NCBI GenBank assembly: GCA_023388055.1
Contig: JAEWGW010000033.1
Span: forward strand, 1 to 64,000
DNA length: 64,000 bases
Source: Bacillota bacterium
Lineage (GTDB): Bacteria > Bacillota > Bacilli > Paenibacillales > NBRC-103111
Reading direction: 5' to 3'
In this document: positions 52,209-60,845 of the stretch, in pieces
How the letters are laid out: every line of letters starts with the position of its first letter
How positions within the stretch are numbered: position 1 is the stretch's first letter
Translations under genes and position numbers: made by a program
Notes under the pieces: model-generated
Seen by the model: only the letters and a program-made list of their open reading frames with translations
Database searches by the model: none
What the model was told of the DNA's origin: nothing

Positions 52209-52796
52209 ATGAGCACACCAAAAGGCTCGGAAAAGCGGAGTATGATTCTAGACAAGGCGCTGGAGCTTTTTGTGCAGAAGGGCTACGCCGCCACCTCGAT
52301 GGATGATATCGTCAAACACACCGGGGTCAGCAAGGGCAGTATTTACTACCATTTTTCCAGCAAGGATGATTTGTTCGTGAGTATGGTTGAAAAAATAAAC
52401 CGGGAATGGGTGGAGGAGTGGGCAGGAATCCGCCCCCAATTCCCGGATGTCCAGAGCAGACTAATGGGAGCAAGCCTGCATTTTGTGAACAGCTTCCAGA
52501 GCCCTCTGACGAAGGTTGCCGAAGAGTTCTCCATGAATGTTCAGGAGGGTTACCAGGGTGTGTACGACCGGCTGGTGGAAATTTCGATGGTGCAGATCCA
52601 CGTATTTACGGAGATCTTCCGGGAAGGGATGGAGCAGCAGGATTTTGCCGAGGCGGACCCAAGCCGGTTGGCTGTGTTATTCACCAGCATGCTAAGCGGG
52701 ATGTCGGTTTACCTCAAGGTATTCCCCCAAGAAGAGCGGAAAAGGCATACGCAAGAAGCGGTGAATGTATTGCTGAACGGAATTAAGAGCCGATGA
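52209..52796 (+). CDS. TetR-family repressor
   Basis: 195 residues. N-terminal helix-turn-helix: LDKALELFVQKGYAATSMDD, then VKHTGVSKGSIYYHFSSKDD, the TetR signature; the C-terminal part is the ligand-binding and dimer domain. The ATG follows GGAGGGGAAAC. The near-identical sites at its own promoter and before the downstream MFS gene suggest that it represses both. An inducing compound would be a substrate of the exporter. Confidence 0.92.
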   Translation: MSTPKGSEKRSMILDKALELFVQKGYAATSMDDIVKHTGVSKGSIYYHFSSKDDLFVSMVEKINREWVEEWAGIRPQFPDVQSRLMGASLHFVNSFQSPLTKVAEEFSMNVQEGYQGVYDRLVEISMVQIHVFTEIFREGMEQQDFAEADPSRLAVLFTSMLSGMSVYLKVFPQEERKRHTQEAVNVLLNGIKSR

Positions 52797-52801
52797 ACAA
52801 G

Positions 52802-52857
52802 GCGTGTTTGCAAACACGCTTATCTATGATCCTTATTAAACCGAACGGTCAGTTTTA
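52802..52857 (+). promoter_or_regulatory. Palindrome and second TetR operator before the MFS gene
   Basis: GCGTGTTTGCAAACACGC (52802-52819) is a perfect 18-bp palindrome just after tetR. The copy of the TetR site, AAACCGAACGGTCAGTTTT (52838-52856), follows 18 bp later and ends 18 bp before the MFS ATG. The first could be a loopless hairpin or a site for another regulator. Confidence 0.6.
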
Positions 52858-52874
52858 TAAAGGGAGGGACTTTA

Positions 52875-54062
52875 ATGAAAGGTTTGATGCAAAACCGGGT
52901 ATTCCTGCTGGTGATGGCTTCGGATGTGCTGCAGCAGGTGGGCATTTGGGTGCGAAATATGGCTTTATTGTATTATGTGGTGCAGCAGACACAAGGCGAT
53001 CCGGTGGCAGTGTCCTTGCTGACGGTTGCGGAATTTGCGCCGATTTTTATCTTCTCCCTGGTGGGCGGAGTGCTGGCTGACAGGTGGCGTCCCAAACGCA
53101 CCATGATCTGGGGTGATATGCTAAGCTTTCTCTCCATTGTGCCGATTTTATTCGTGGTGGCACGGGGATATTGGCAGGCTGTTTTTGTGGTGACGATGAT
53201 TTCCGCGATTGTGTCCCAGTTCTCCCAGCCTTCCTCATCCAAGCTGCTGAAAACTCATGTTCCGGAAAAGGAATTGACGGCTGCCATAGCGATGATCCAA
53301 ATGGTTAGCTCCCTGTTTATTATCCTGGGTCCTATCCTCGGCACCTTTGTTTATTACACCTTCGGAGTGATGGTTTCCTTGAGCAGCCTGCTGGCGATTT
53401 TTGCTCTATCCGCTTGTTTGCTGCTGTTCCTGCCGGATTCGCCCCGCTCCAGGGAAAGGCTGTCCATGCAAGCGCTAATCAGGGATTTTGGCGAGGGAAT
53501 CCGTTATATGCGGGAGCAGGCGAACCTGAAGGTCCTGCTGGTGATGTTTGGCGTTCTTGCTTTGGGGGCCGGCTTAACCGCTCCGCTGGACATCTTTTTG
53601 GTCACCCAACGGCTGGGTTTGGCGGAAGCGGACCTGCAATGGTTTACCGCCTTGTCTGGCTTGGGCCTCTTGATTGGAGCCATCATCGCTGCAAGTCTGT
53701 CCGGCCGTTTGAAGGGCAGAGGAGTGGTGTTTGCCGGTTTGCTTCTGTTGGGAGCGGGCACGATAATTGAAGTATGGTCCGTCTGGCCCCTGCTGACAGG
53801 CGGGATGCGGCTGGTCACCGGACTGTTTCTGGCCATGACACAAACCGTAATCGGCACCTATATGCTGACTTTGGTGCAAGCTGAATATATCGGACGGATG
53901 AATGGTCTTATTACTCCTGTATTTACTGGCTGCACGTTGATCGGCACGGCTCTTTCCGGTATGCTGGTGGCCCAAAGCTCGCTTATCTTCGTCTATATGC
54001 TATCCGGTCTCATTCTGATGCTGGCGGCTATGGTAGCACTGCGGTTACGTTTGGCCTCTTAA
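52875..54062 (+). CDS. MFS exporter (EntS-like group)
   Basis: 395 residues with about 12 membrane helices. The MFS motif A is visible as GGVLADRWRPKRTMIWGD (about 63-80), and helix 1 reads FLLVMASDVLQQVGIW. Family members export siderophores, macrolides and other compounds. GGGAGGGA precedes the ATG. It is controlled, by inference, by the TetR repressor encoded upstream, through the operator between the two genes. The end of the gene lies 10 bp from the convergent anti-sigma gene. Confidence 0.9.
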   Translation: MKGLMQNRVFLLVMASDVLQQVGIWVRNMALLYYVVQQTQGDPVAVSLLTVAEFAPIFIFSLVGGVLADRWRPKRTMIWGDMLSFLSIVPILFVVARGYWQAVFVVTMISAIVSQFSQPSSSKLLKTHVPEKELTAAIAMIQMVSSLFIILGPILGTFVYYTFGVMVSLSSLLAIFALSACLLLFLPDSPRSRERLSMQALIRDFGEGIRYMREQANLKVLLVMFGVLALGAGLTAPLDIFLVTQRLGLAEADLQWFTALSGLGLLIGAIIAASLSGRLKGRGVVFAGLLLLGAGTIIEVWSVWPLLTGGMRLVTGLFLAMTQTVIGTYMLTLVQAEYIGRMNGLITPVFTGCTLIGTALSGMLVAQSSLIFVYMLSGLILMLAAMVALRLRLAS

Positions 54063-54071
54063 CGGGAGGCT

Positions 54072-54881
54072 TTATGAGCCGGGTTTGACGGCAAGCCATC
54101 TTAATTCATCGGTGCGAATAGGCTGATTTGCCGTCTCATAACCCAGCTTGTACAGGGGGTTGCCGTCCCCGGAATAGGCAATGCCATTCAGATCATTCCA
54201 GCGGATGAGGCTGTCCCAGGCGAATATGACAGTTTCACCAGAGGTCAGATCAAGTCTTTGCCGCTCTTTTTCCGGTCCCATTTCAATATAGGCTACCTGA
54301 TGGTCAAAGCTTTGCACGGGAATGGCGGTTACGCCTTGGCCGCCCGTTCTGTCGGTCATGCTGCTCCAGCCCACCAGCTTCACCGGATCCTCCGTTTTGT
54401 TGGCCCAGGAGGAGCTGCTGTTTTTCCACAGGCCGAAGCTTTCCTTCGTCAGGATGGTGCGGTACTTGTCTTCATTTTCGTAGAAAAATACCTTATACGC
54501 CCCAACCTCTACCTCTCCAAGCAGGGTGGATTGTTCATCCACGTAACGGCTGGTTCCGGCAGCTTGCTCGGCGCTGAAGCGCACTCCCTGCGTGTATGCT
54601 ATGGAGGAGATCAACACCAGCCCCACGATACAAACCAGCCCCACCGATGTCAGCATTTTGCGCAAACGCAGCCTTCTGGCAAGAGACTTATAGTGATCGG
54701 TGTCTTCCGCTCCGTCCATCTCCTTATTCTGCTCCGTTCCCTGCTTCATTCCTTCATACCATACCCGGCATGCTTCGCAGCCCTCCATATGCTCGGCAGC
54801 TGCGGCTTGGCTGGCCGGACTGGCCATATCATCCTGCACCAGGGGCAGCAGATCCCTGATCATTCCACAATCATATTTCAT
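54072..54881 (-). CDS. Membrane anti-sigma factor with zinc-finger (ZAS) motif
   Basis: 269 residues. The N-terminal cytosolic part carries the HxxxCxxC motif (HMEGCEAC, about 31-38) that holds sigma factors, a membrane helix lies at about 90-108 (LTSVGLVCIVGLVLISSIAY), and a long extracellular domain follows (YVDEQSTLLGEVEVGAYKVFF; PIRTDELRWLAVKPGS). It overlaps the end of the upstream sigma gene by 11 nt; GGGAGGG precedes its ATG. It should keep that sigma factor inactive until an envelope signal arrives. Confidence 0.88.
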   Translation of the reverse strand: MKYDCGMIRDLLPLVQDDMASPASQAAAAEHMEGCEACRVWYEGMKQGTEQNKEMDGAEDTDHYKSLARRLRLRKMLTSVGLVCIVGLVLISSIAYTQGVRFSAEQAAGTSRYVDEQSTLLGEVEVGAYKVFFYENEDKYRTILTKESFGLWKNSSSSWANKTEDPVKLVGWSSMTDRTGGQGVTAIPVQSFDHQVAYIEMGPEKERQRLDLTSGETVIFAWDSLIRWNDLNGIAYSGDGNPLYKLGYETANQPIRTDELRWLAVKPGS

Positions 54882-55389
54882 ATCCGTAACCCTCCCGTAA
54901 TTTCGATTGAAGAGCATGTTTGCCCCGGAAAAAAATGACCTTGGCTGAGCTTTCGCTTATATTCAGCATTGCAGATATCTGCGCGTAGCTTAAATCGGAA
55001 TAAAACCGGTAGAGCATCACATCCCTTGTCCTTGAATCGAAGGTATCCAAAATCTTCAGAACAGCCGCAAGTTTCTCCTTGTTCTCTACTTGCTTATGCA
55101 AGGCTTCAGGCTCACTTTTCTCCAGATGAAAAAGAAGGGAGCGTAACAAGCTTCTGCCGCGCTGTTTCTTCCGGACCTCTTGATAAAATACATTCTTGGC
55201 GATCTGAAGCAGCCATGTTTTCACGTGGCATTCGCCTCTGAAGGTAGTGAAGGACCGGATAGCCTGGTAAAAGGTCTCCTGGGTCAGCTCCTCCGCCAAT
55301 TCCTGCTCATATCCGGACAGCCGGAGCAGGAAATAAAGCACATCCTTGCGGTAATCCGTATACAGCTGATGGAAGCTTTGCAATGCCAT
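54871..55389 (-). CDS. ECF sigma factor
   Basis: 172 residues, ECF sigma of the SigM/SigW kind. Region 2: DVLYFLLRLSGYEQELAEEL, then TQETFYQAIRSF and TWLLQIAKNVFYQEVRKK. Region 4: VMLYRFYSDLSYAQISAMLN, then ISESSAKVIFFRGKHAL. The anti-sigma gene follows in the same operon. Its promoter was not found; such operons are usually autoregulated through a promoter with an AAC -35 motif. Confidence 0.92.
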   Translation of the reverse strand: MALQSFHQLYTDYRKDVLYFLLRLSGYEQELAEELTQETFYQAIRSFTTFRGECHVKTWLLQIAKNVFYQEVRKKQRGRSLLRSLLFHLEKSEPEALHKQVENKEKLAAVLKILDTFDSRTRDVMLYRFYSDLSYAQISAMLNISESSAKVIFFRGKHALQSKLREGYGYEI

Positions 55390-55527
55390 TCATCCTCTCG
55401 GGCTTCTCACTTATAAATAGTAGTTGCTCCAACTCGGGAAAAGTTACAAAGATCCATGAACGATTTCAAATATCATTATATCCCAGGGGTGTACAAACCC
55501 CGCGGGGAGGGTCGGTTTTTCATAAAC

Positions 55528-55558
55528 TTGACCTTGGGTCAGACCTAAGGTATATGAT
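55528..55558 (+). promoter_or_regulatory. Autoregulated MerR-type promoter with 19-bp spacer
   Basis: TTGACC (55528-55533) and TATGAT (55553-55558) are 19 bp apart, with the dyad ACCTTGGG/CCTAAGGT across the spacer. This is the typical layout of promoters that a MerR-family activator untwists. It precedes the MerR gene itself, so the operon should be self-activated by its ligand. Confidence 0.8.
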
Positions 55559-55601
55559 GGGGGAAACCTGGAACCGCAAGAATAAAAGGAGTGTGGAGCC
55601 T

Positions 55602-56363
55602 GTGCGGGAGGAAATCACCATTAACGAATTGGCCAAGCTGATGGGTGTCTCTGTTCACCAAATCCGTTATTTTGAGGAGAAGAAGGTGTTGAAGCCGGCC
55701 TATGTAGGGGACAATCTATACCGGATGTATGGGATGGAGGAGGTCTATCAGCTGGCGCATATTCTCTTGCTGCGGAAGCTGGGGGTGCCGGTTGGAGATA
55801 CTCAAGCAGCAATGGCATGTAGCCACGGGGAGGAAAACCGTGAGCTGCTGCTCCACGCCGACCGCCGGATGGAGGCGGAAATTCAGCGTTTAACTGATGT
55901 CAGAGCCCTTATCGCCAACATTCTCTCTGAATGGCAGGACACCCTGTCCAACGGCGCGGCTATTTCCCGAAAACACCGGCAGGCTGTCGGACTCAAGAGA
56001 CTCCTCACGCAGGAGGAAGGGTCTCCATTAAGTGCCCGCAGGTTGGCGGAGGCGGCCCCGCGTATCCCGGATCTGTTCGAACAGGATATATATTATCTCT
56101 GCGGGGATCAGGGGAGTGTTTCCCTTTGGGTGCAAAGCCTTGGAGAGGCGGAGATAGCTTTACCTGAGGATGACTACCTCTGTATGCGCAGAGAGGTGGA
56201 ATCGGAAGAGGAGCTTAAGGCATACGCCCGGGAATTGCTCCGTTGGGCTGACGGGCAGGGAGTTTCTGTAGCCGGACCGGTGATTCTTATAGAAAAATCG
56301 TACCTGTCCCTGTTCACCGGTGATAAGCTGCATTACGAGCTTCTGGTGCGGGTGCAGCCATGA
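55602..56363 (+). CDS. MerR-family regulator with effector-binding domain
   Basis: 253 residues. DNA-binding domain: INELAKLMGVSVHQIRYFEE, then KKVLKPAYVGDNLYRMYG and the coiled coil to about residue 110. The C-terminal half resembles GyrI-like effector-binding domains (YYLCGDQGSVSLWVQSLGEA; YLSLFTGDKLHYELLVRVQP). I chose GTG 55602 because AAAGGAG stands 10 nt upstream and after the promoter; the frame is open further upstream, before the promoter. Its stop overlaps the next ATG by four bases. The likely target is the promoter directly upstream. Confidence 0.88.
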   Translation: MREEITINELAKLMGVSVHQIRYFEEKKVLKPAYVGDNLYRMYGMEEVYQLAHILLLRKLGVPVGDTQAAMACSHGEENRELLLHADRRMEAEIQRLTDVRALIANILSEWQDTLSNGAAISRKHRQAVGLKRLLTQEEGSPLSARRLAEAAPRIPDLFEQDIYYLCGDQGSVSLWVQSLGEAEIALPEDDYLCMRREVESEEELKAYARELLRWADGQGVSVAGPVILIEKSYLSLFTGDKLHYELLVRVQP

Positions 56364-57025
56364 GAGCAGCAGATGTAACCGTGCAGGAAATGAAGCCTGT
56401 TTATAACCAGGAGGTCAGCGTTTTGATGGCCGCGGCATTCGGAGGCAAGTTCCGGCGCCTTGCGGGTGGGGAACCGGAGCAGATGGAGCGCTGCTTCCGG
56501 TGGCTGTTGGAGCAAGTCCCTTCTGAGTCTATTGGCGGCAGGAGACTTCTGGCCATAAGGGATGGGAAGGTGGCGGGCACCTTTTCCCTGGAATGGCAGC
56601 CCAGCTTTACCGTCTCCGAGAAGTCCGAGTCCCTCCGGAGAACTCCATTATGTGCTGCTTTTTGGAGAACTCTGCCTTGGCGTGATTGGCGTTCTCTGTT
56701 GGGATTGTTGGCGGGGTTAGGTTTGTTGAGCTATAATCCGCAGGCAGGTGAGGTTTATCTTGCCGATCTTGCCGTTGTAACCGAGTGCCGCGGACAAGGT
56801 ATAGGAAAGCGACTCCTGGCTGAGGCGGAAAAGCTGGCTTGGAGCACATGGAATAAAAACCGCCTAAGTCTGCATGTGTCGCAGAGTAATGCCGGTGCCC
56901 GGCGGCTGTATGAGGAGCTGGGTTTTGCGGCTGCGGGAGTCCGAAGCAGAACTGCGGAGAGGTTCTTACTGGGGGAGCCGGGATGGATCTATATGGTGAA
57001 GAAAAAGGGAGGTTCTTCGGCTTGA
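56360..57025 (+). CDS. GNAT-family N-acetyltransferase
   Basis: 221 residues. The acetyl-CoA site is CRGQGIGKRLLAEA (about 140-153), preceded by the strand VYLADLAVV and followed by SQSNAGARRLYEELGF, as in the family. The middle has a hydrophobic insertion (LPWRDWRSLLGLLAGLGLLS) of unclear use. It may inactivate a toxic compound by acetylation. It overlaps the MerR gene (ATGA) and the hydrolase gene (TTGA), so the three genes are one tightly coupled operon under the 19-bp-spacer promoter. Confidence 0.88.
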   Translation: MRAADVTVQEMKPVYNQEVSVLMAAAFGGKFRRLAGGEPEQMERCFRWLLEQVPSESIGGRRLLAIRDGKVAGTFSLEWQPSFTVSEKSESLRRTPLCAAFWRTLPWRDWRSLLGLLAGLGLLSYNPQAGEVYLADLAVVTECRGQGIGKRLLAEAEKLAWSTWNKNRLSLHVSQSNAGARRLYEELGFAAAGVRSRTAERFLLGEPGWIYMVKKKGGSSA

Positions 57026-58047
57026 GAAAGAAATGGCTGCTGATCCCTGTTGGTATTATCGTGCTTCTTGTGCTGGCCGGGGGCTATATCCTCTGGCAGA
57101 ACACCTTTCATATCCAGGAGCAAGCCATTGAGATCAATACCCCCGAGGGTAAGCTCACAGGTACTCTTGCCCTGCCCAAAAGCTACCAGGGCCAGCTTGG
57201 TCTGGTTTTGTTTATTCATGGGGACGGGCCGGTTGATGCATCCCATAATGACGGCTACAAGCCGCTTTGGGAGAAGCTGGCCTCTGCCGGGTATGCTTCC
57301 TTATCCTTGAACAAAAGAGGAATTGGCGGCTCGCAGGGGAATTGGCTGGATCAGAGCATGGAGGACAGGGCTGAGGAAGCAAGTCAGGCTATCGAGTGGG
57401 CCAGGCAGCAGCCCATGGTTGACCCCGGAAGAATTGGAGTCTGGGGAGCCAGTCAGGCAGGCTGGGTCATTCCCAAGCTGGCTGCCAAGGAAAAACTGGC
57501 CTTCAGCATCTTGGCAGGGCCGGCCATTAACTGGATTACCCAGGGAGAGTATGACACACGCCGCCATATGGAGGCCGCCGGGGAGAGCCGCTCCGCAATC
57601 GAAGCAGCCATCGAGCAGCACCGGCGGGTTCTGCCGCTGCTGGAGCAGCAAGCCTCCTACGAAGAATATCTGGCGGTAGAAACCTCTGCTGCGCCCATGT
57701 CCCGGGAGCGTTGGGGCTTTGTTCTGAGGAATGTAATGGCTGACGCCACCGCCGATTTGCGCAGCTTCCGATCTCCGGTGCTGCTTCTCCTGGGTGAGGA
57801 GGACCTGAATGTGGACTGGCAAGAGACGGAGCAGGTATACAGAAGGGAAATTAGCTCTGAGCTGCTGAAGGTCAGAACCTTCCCTAATACCGAACATTCC
57901 ATGCTGCTTACCCGAACGGCAGACTCTCCCTTTCGGGCTGTATTCATCAGCCTGTTTGCGCCGCGCAGCATCACCCATCCCGACTATACCAGCGAGATCA
58001 TCCGTTTTTTGCAGAGCATATCCCCTGGCTCCATTATGCCTATGTAA
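57022..58047 (+). CDS. Membrane-anchored alpha/beta hydrolase
   Basis: 341 residues. One N-terminal helix (KWLLIPVGIIVLLVLAGGYI) anchors the protein, probably with the catalytic domain outside. The fold motifs are FIHGDGP (oxyanion hole, about 73), the nucleophile elbow GASQAGW (about 152), Asp in LLGEEDLNVDW (about 262) and His in FPNTEHSML (about 291). It may hydrolyse esters or amides. TTG start with GGGAGG upstream. Third gene of the MerR-GNAT-hydrolase operon; it ends 8 bp inside the convergent ABC permease gene. Confidence 0.88.
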   Translation: MRKKWLLIPVGIIVLLVLAGGYILWQNTFHIQEQAIEINTPEGKLTGTLALPKSYQGQLGLVLFIHGDGPVDASHNDGYKPLWEKLASAGYASLSLNKRGIGGSQGNWLDQSMEDRAEEASQAIEWARQQPMVDPGRIGVWGASQAGWVIPKLAAKEKLAFSILAGPAINWITQGEYDTRRHMEAAGESRSAIEAAIEQHRRVLPLLEQQASYEEYLAVETSAAPMSRERWGFVLRNVMADATADLRSFRSPVLLLLGEEDLNVDWQETEQVYRREISSELLKVRTFPNTEHSMLLTRTADSPFRAVFISLFAPRSITHPDYTSEIIRFLQSISPGSIMPM

Positions 58048-59257
58048 TCTGATGGTTGCGGAAGGAACGGTACGCCAGCGGTGCCAGGAGGGCACTGACG
58101 GCTGCTCCGAACAAGGGCAGGAACATATAGGGGCGCAGGACCAGGCCGAGAAACTCATATTGGATCAGGGAGGTGATATTTTGGAAAACCAGCATGTTTG
58201 TAGGCAGCAGATGGGCCAGATTGTACAGCAGGATATTGGCTTCGGTGACATTGGTGAACATCGGCACCAGCAGCAGCAAGCCGGTGAGGATAATCACTGC
58301 GAATGGACTCCTGAACCGGGCTGAGAGCAGCATGGTAACGGCAGCGGTCAACAGGCAAGCGCAGAGGACGCTGGCAGCCAGGAGCAGAGCTGTTTGTCCC
58401 AGGGTGAGCGGGTAAGAGCACATGGGCATATATAGCTGCAAAGGAGCATTTCCTCCGTCAAAGCCGAAGGTCAGCATACATTGCAGATAGGAGATCAGGG
58501 TGAAGGCTATAGCCAGGCCGCTTGCCGCAGTGAAGCCTGTAAACAGCTTGGCTCCAATAAGCCGGCCTTTCCCATGTTTGGCGGTCAGGATCAGCTGGTC
58601 GGCTCTGCAGGCATATTCGCCGGAGAATAGCGGCGCCGTGCATATAGCTGTGAAGAAGGCTGCAATCAGACCGGTGATGTACATCATGGTGAAGAAACGG
58701 GTATAACCGTCGATATAGGAATAGATGAAGGGGGTTTGTACCTGGTTGTCCAGGGCCAGCACCTCTTTTTTGGCATTGTCGCTCATCCGGGAATGCTCGA
58801 TTACCTGTGCCAGTCTTTCTCCGCGGATGGTGTAGAAATTCCCGGCCTGCGCCTCGGTCAGCTTCTGGAAATCCTCCATAGTAAAGCGACGGGACTCGGT
58901 ATTGTAAATGGTGCGGGTAAGCGAGTAGATTTCGCTGTAGGGACGCGCGAAGGTCTGGTATGCTTCAGTATTCTGATACTGGGCGCTCCCGGGAATTTGC
59001 GCATAAGCTTGGGAGGCGGAGAGGATCAGCTCCGTATCGACAGGGCGTCCTGCCAAGGAGCGGGCATAGGTCCGGTCCTTGATCATGGCGTCATAATTGG
59101 ATTCAAACACTTCCCCGTTCATAACATGATTCCCGATCAGGATGCCCCAGCCGTTAATAAGGGATAAAAGGAAGGCCACGATAAGGCCGAGGATGATGCT
59201 TTTTTTGCGGAGCATTTTCCTGAATTCAAAGCCGGCTAACCGCCAAAAGGGATTCAT
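58040..59257 (-). CDS. ABC exporter permease subunit
   Basis: 405 residues with about six membrane helices: one at 20-40 (SIILGLIVAFLLSLINGWGI), then a large extracellular domain (about 45-170, with the motif SLTRTIYNTESRRF) and five helices in the C-terminal half. This is the ABC-2 permease layout. It is the last gene of a four-gene operon and starts inside the ATPase gene's last codons (overlap ATGA). Confidence 0.85.
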   Translation of the reverse strand: MNPFWRLAGFEFRKMLRKKSIILGLIVAFLLSLINGWGILIGNHVMNGEVFESNYDAMIKDRTYARSLAGRPVDTELILSASQAYAQIPGSAQYQNTEAYQTFARPYSEIYSLTRTIYNTESRRFTMEDFQKLTEAQAGNFYTIRGERLAQVIEHSRMSDNAKKEVLALDNQVQTPFIYSYIDGYTRFFTMMYITGLIAAFFTAICTAPLFSGEYACRADQLILTAKHGKGRLIGAKLFTGFTAASGLAIAFTLISYLQCMLTFGFDGGNAPLQLYMPMCSYPLTLGQTALLLAASVLCACLLTAAVTMLLSARFRSPFAVIILTGLLLLVPMFTNVTEANILLYNLAHLLPTNMLVFQNITSLIQYEFLGLVLRPYMFLPLFGAAVSALLAPLAYRSFRNHQIT

Positions 59258-60120
59258 TTTGCCGTCACCTCACTGAAATAATAAAGATACAGATCCTCCA
59301 GCCCCGCCTGAACGGGCACGGCTGAACTCCAGGGTTTATCTTCACAGACCAGACGTAGGAGAATGCCGCCGGTTTCCTGGCGCAGATTAATAACCGGATA
59401 TTTGGCGCATAGCGCATCCGCTTCCTCCGGGGTGACGATGCATTCCCACACCTTACCCTGTATGGGCTCTACGATTTCGGCCAATCCGCCCTGATGGATG
59501 ATCTGCCCGCTTTTCATAAGAAGAATGGTATCCGCAATATGCTCCACATCGGAAACAATATGGGTGGACAGCAGCACAATCCGGTCCTTTCCCAGCCGGG
59601 AAATCAGATTGCGGAAGCGCACCCGCTCCTTGGGGTCAAGACCGGCCGTAGGCTCGTCGAGCACCAGAATGCGCGGATCGTTTAACAATGCCTGGGCAAT
59701 GCCCAACCGCTGCTTCATCCCGCCGGAAAAGGTTCTGATTTTCTTTTTGGCCTCCTGCTCCAGGGTTACCAGCTCCAGCAGCTCCCGCGCTTTTTCCCTG
59801 GCGCGTGTTTTCGGCAGGCCCTTCAGGGTTGCGATGTAGAGCAGGAAATCCAAGGCGGAGAATTCCGGGTAATACCCGAAGTCCTGGGGCAGATACCCCA
59901 GCGCATCGCGGTAATCCTCATGGCTGACATCGGTTCCGCCATAGGTGATGGTGCCCGAGGTGGGGGACAGGACGCCGCACATCATGCGCATTAAAGTCGT
60001 TTTGCCTGCACCGTTCGCGCCCAAGAGGCCGTACACGCCGGGCCGGAGTACAAGGGAAATGCGGTCGTTGGCGATTTTGCTGCCATAGTGTCTGGTTATT
60101 CGGTCTAGTATGAGCTCCAT
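59254..60120 (-). CDS. ABC exporter ATP-binding subunit
   Basis: 288 residues. Walker A GANGAGKTT (about 34-42), Q-loop YLPQDFGYYP, signature FSGGMKQR (about 131-138), Walker B ILVLDEPTAGLDP (about 151-163) and H-loop STHIVSDVE. Together with the permease encoded downstream it should form an ABC-2 exporter. The start overlaps the previous gene by 16 nt. Confidence 0.95.
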   Translation of the reverse strand: MELILDRITRHYGSKIANDRISLVLRPGVYGLLGANGAGKTTLMRMMCGVLSPTSGTITYGGTDVSHEDYRDALGYLPQDFGYYPEFSALDFLLYIATLKGLPKTRAREKARELLELVTLEQEAKKKIRTFSGGMKQRLGIAQALLNDPRILVLDEPTAGLDPKERVRFRNLISRLGKDRIVLLSTHIVSDVEHIADTILLMKSGQIIHQGGLAEIVEPIQGKVWECIVTPEEADALCAKYPVINLRQETGGILLRLVCEDKPWSSAVPVQAGLEDLYLYYFSEVTAK

Positions 60121-60845
60121 GTTCTCTCCTCCGTTTGTTTAATCACATGCGTAAGCTGGCGGGTGACCACAAGGATGCTGGCGGCAAACAGTCCAACCCA
60201 GTAAATCAAGCTGGTCTGTGCATAAAAAAGCTGCACCGTATTGCTGAAGACGGCGTCCGCCAGACTGATGATGCAGGCGGCTGCCGCACAGGCCAGAAGG
60301 CTTTCGCGGCCATGCCACCGGTTTAATATCCAGAAGCAAATCCCGCAGGTCATGAGATAGGGCACCAGCAGATACAGAGCCGTTCGCAGCAATCCAATGG
60401 GCGTCACCTGACTCACAAAGGCAAGAACCAGTGCCAATAAGACAAAGTTGGCAGTGCCCAGGATCGCCGCCCGGGCCAGGGTAATCTGCGGCAGGCTGAA
60501 GCGGCAGCCCATCTCCAGCTCCGCCATCCGGTGAAAGGCCGAGCGGAACAGCTCCGTGGTGGTGAAAAGTGCCATCAGCGGCAGAATGGCGGAGATGATC
60601 CACAGGGCATCCGCTTCCGTCCGCCAGTAGCTGGCGGCAGGAGTGGATAAGCTGACAAACCAGCCCAACAGGACGGTTATCGAGGCAAACACCCATACCC
60701 GCTTGCGGATATAACCCAGCTGGCTGAAGAAAAATTCCCGGAAGGTGATTTTCGGGTAACGGAGAGTCTGCAGGAACCACTCCTTGTCGCTGGGCGCCGG
60801 AGGCTCAAAAGCATCCCGCAGCGCCTTTTTCCATTGTTTATTCAT
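60105..60845 (-). CDS. Six-helix membrane protein in a sigma/ABC operon
   Basis: 246 residues. A cytosolic N-terminus of about 50 residues (PPAPSDKEWFLQTLRYPKIT) is followed by six predicted membrane helices, for example VWVFASITVLLGWFVSLS and ILPLMALFTTTELF. I do not recognise the family. Its place between a sigma factor and an ABC exporter, overlapping both genes, suggests either a membrane anti-sigma factor or a second permease. No ZAS motif is present. Confidence 0.75.
   Translation of the reverse strand: MNKQWKKALRDAFEPPAPSDKEWFLQTLRYPKITFREFFFSQLGYIRKRVWVFASITVLLGWFVSLSTPAASYWRTEADALWIISAILPLMALFTTTELFRSAFHRMAELEMGCRFSLPQITLARAAILGTANFVLLALVLAFVSQVTPIGLLRTALYLLVPYLMTCGICFWILNRWHGRESLLACAAAACIISLADAVFSNTVQLFYAQTSLIYWVGLFAASILVVTRQLTHVIKQTEERTWSSY

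Noticed and set aside
55383..55601. Upstream extension of the second MerR gene
   Set aside because: It would begin before the promoter at 55528-55558, and the MerR domain starts right after GTG 55602.
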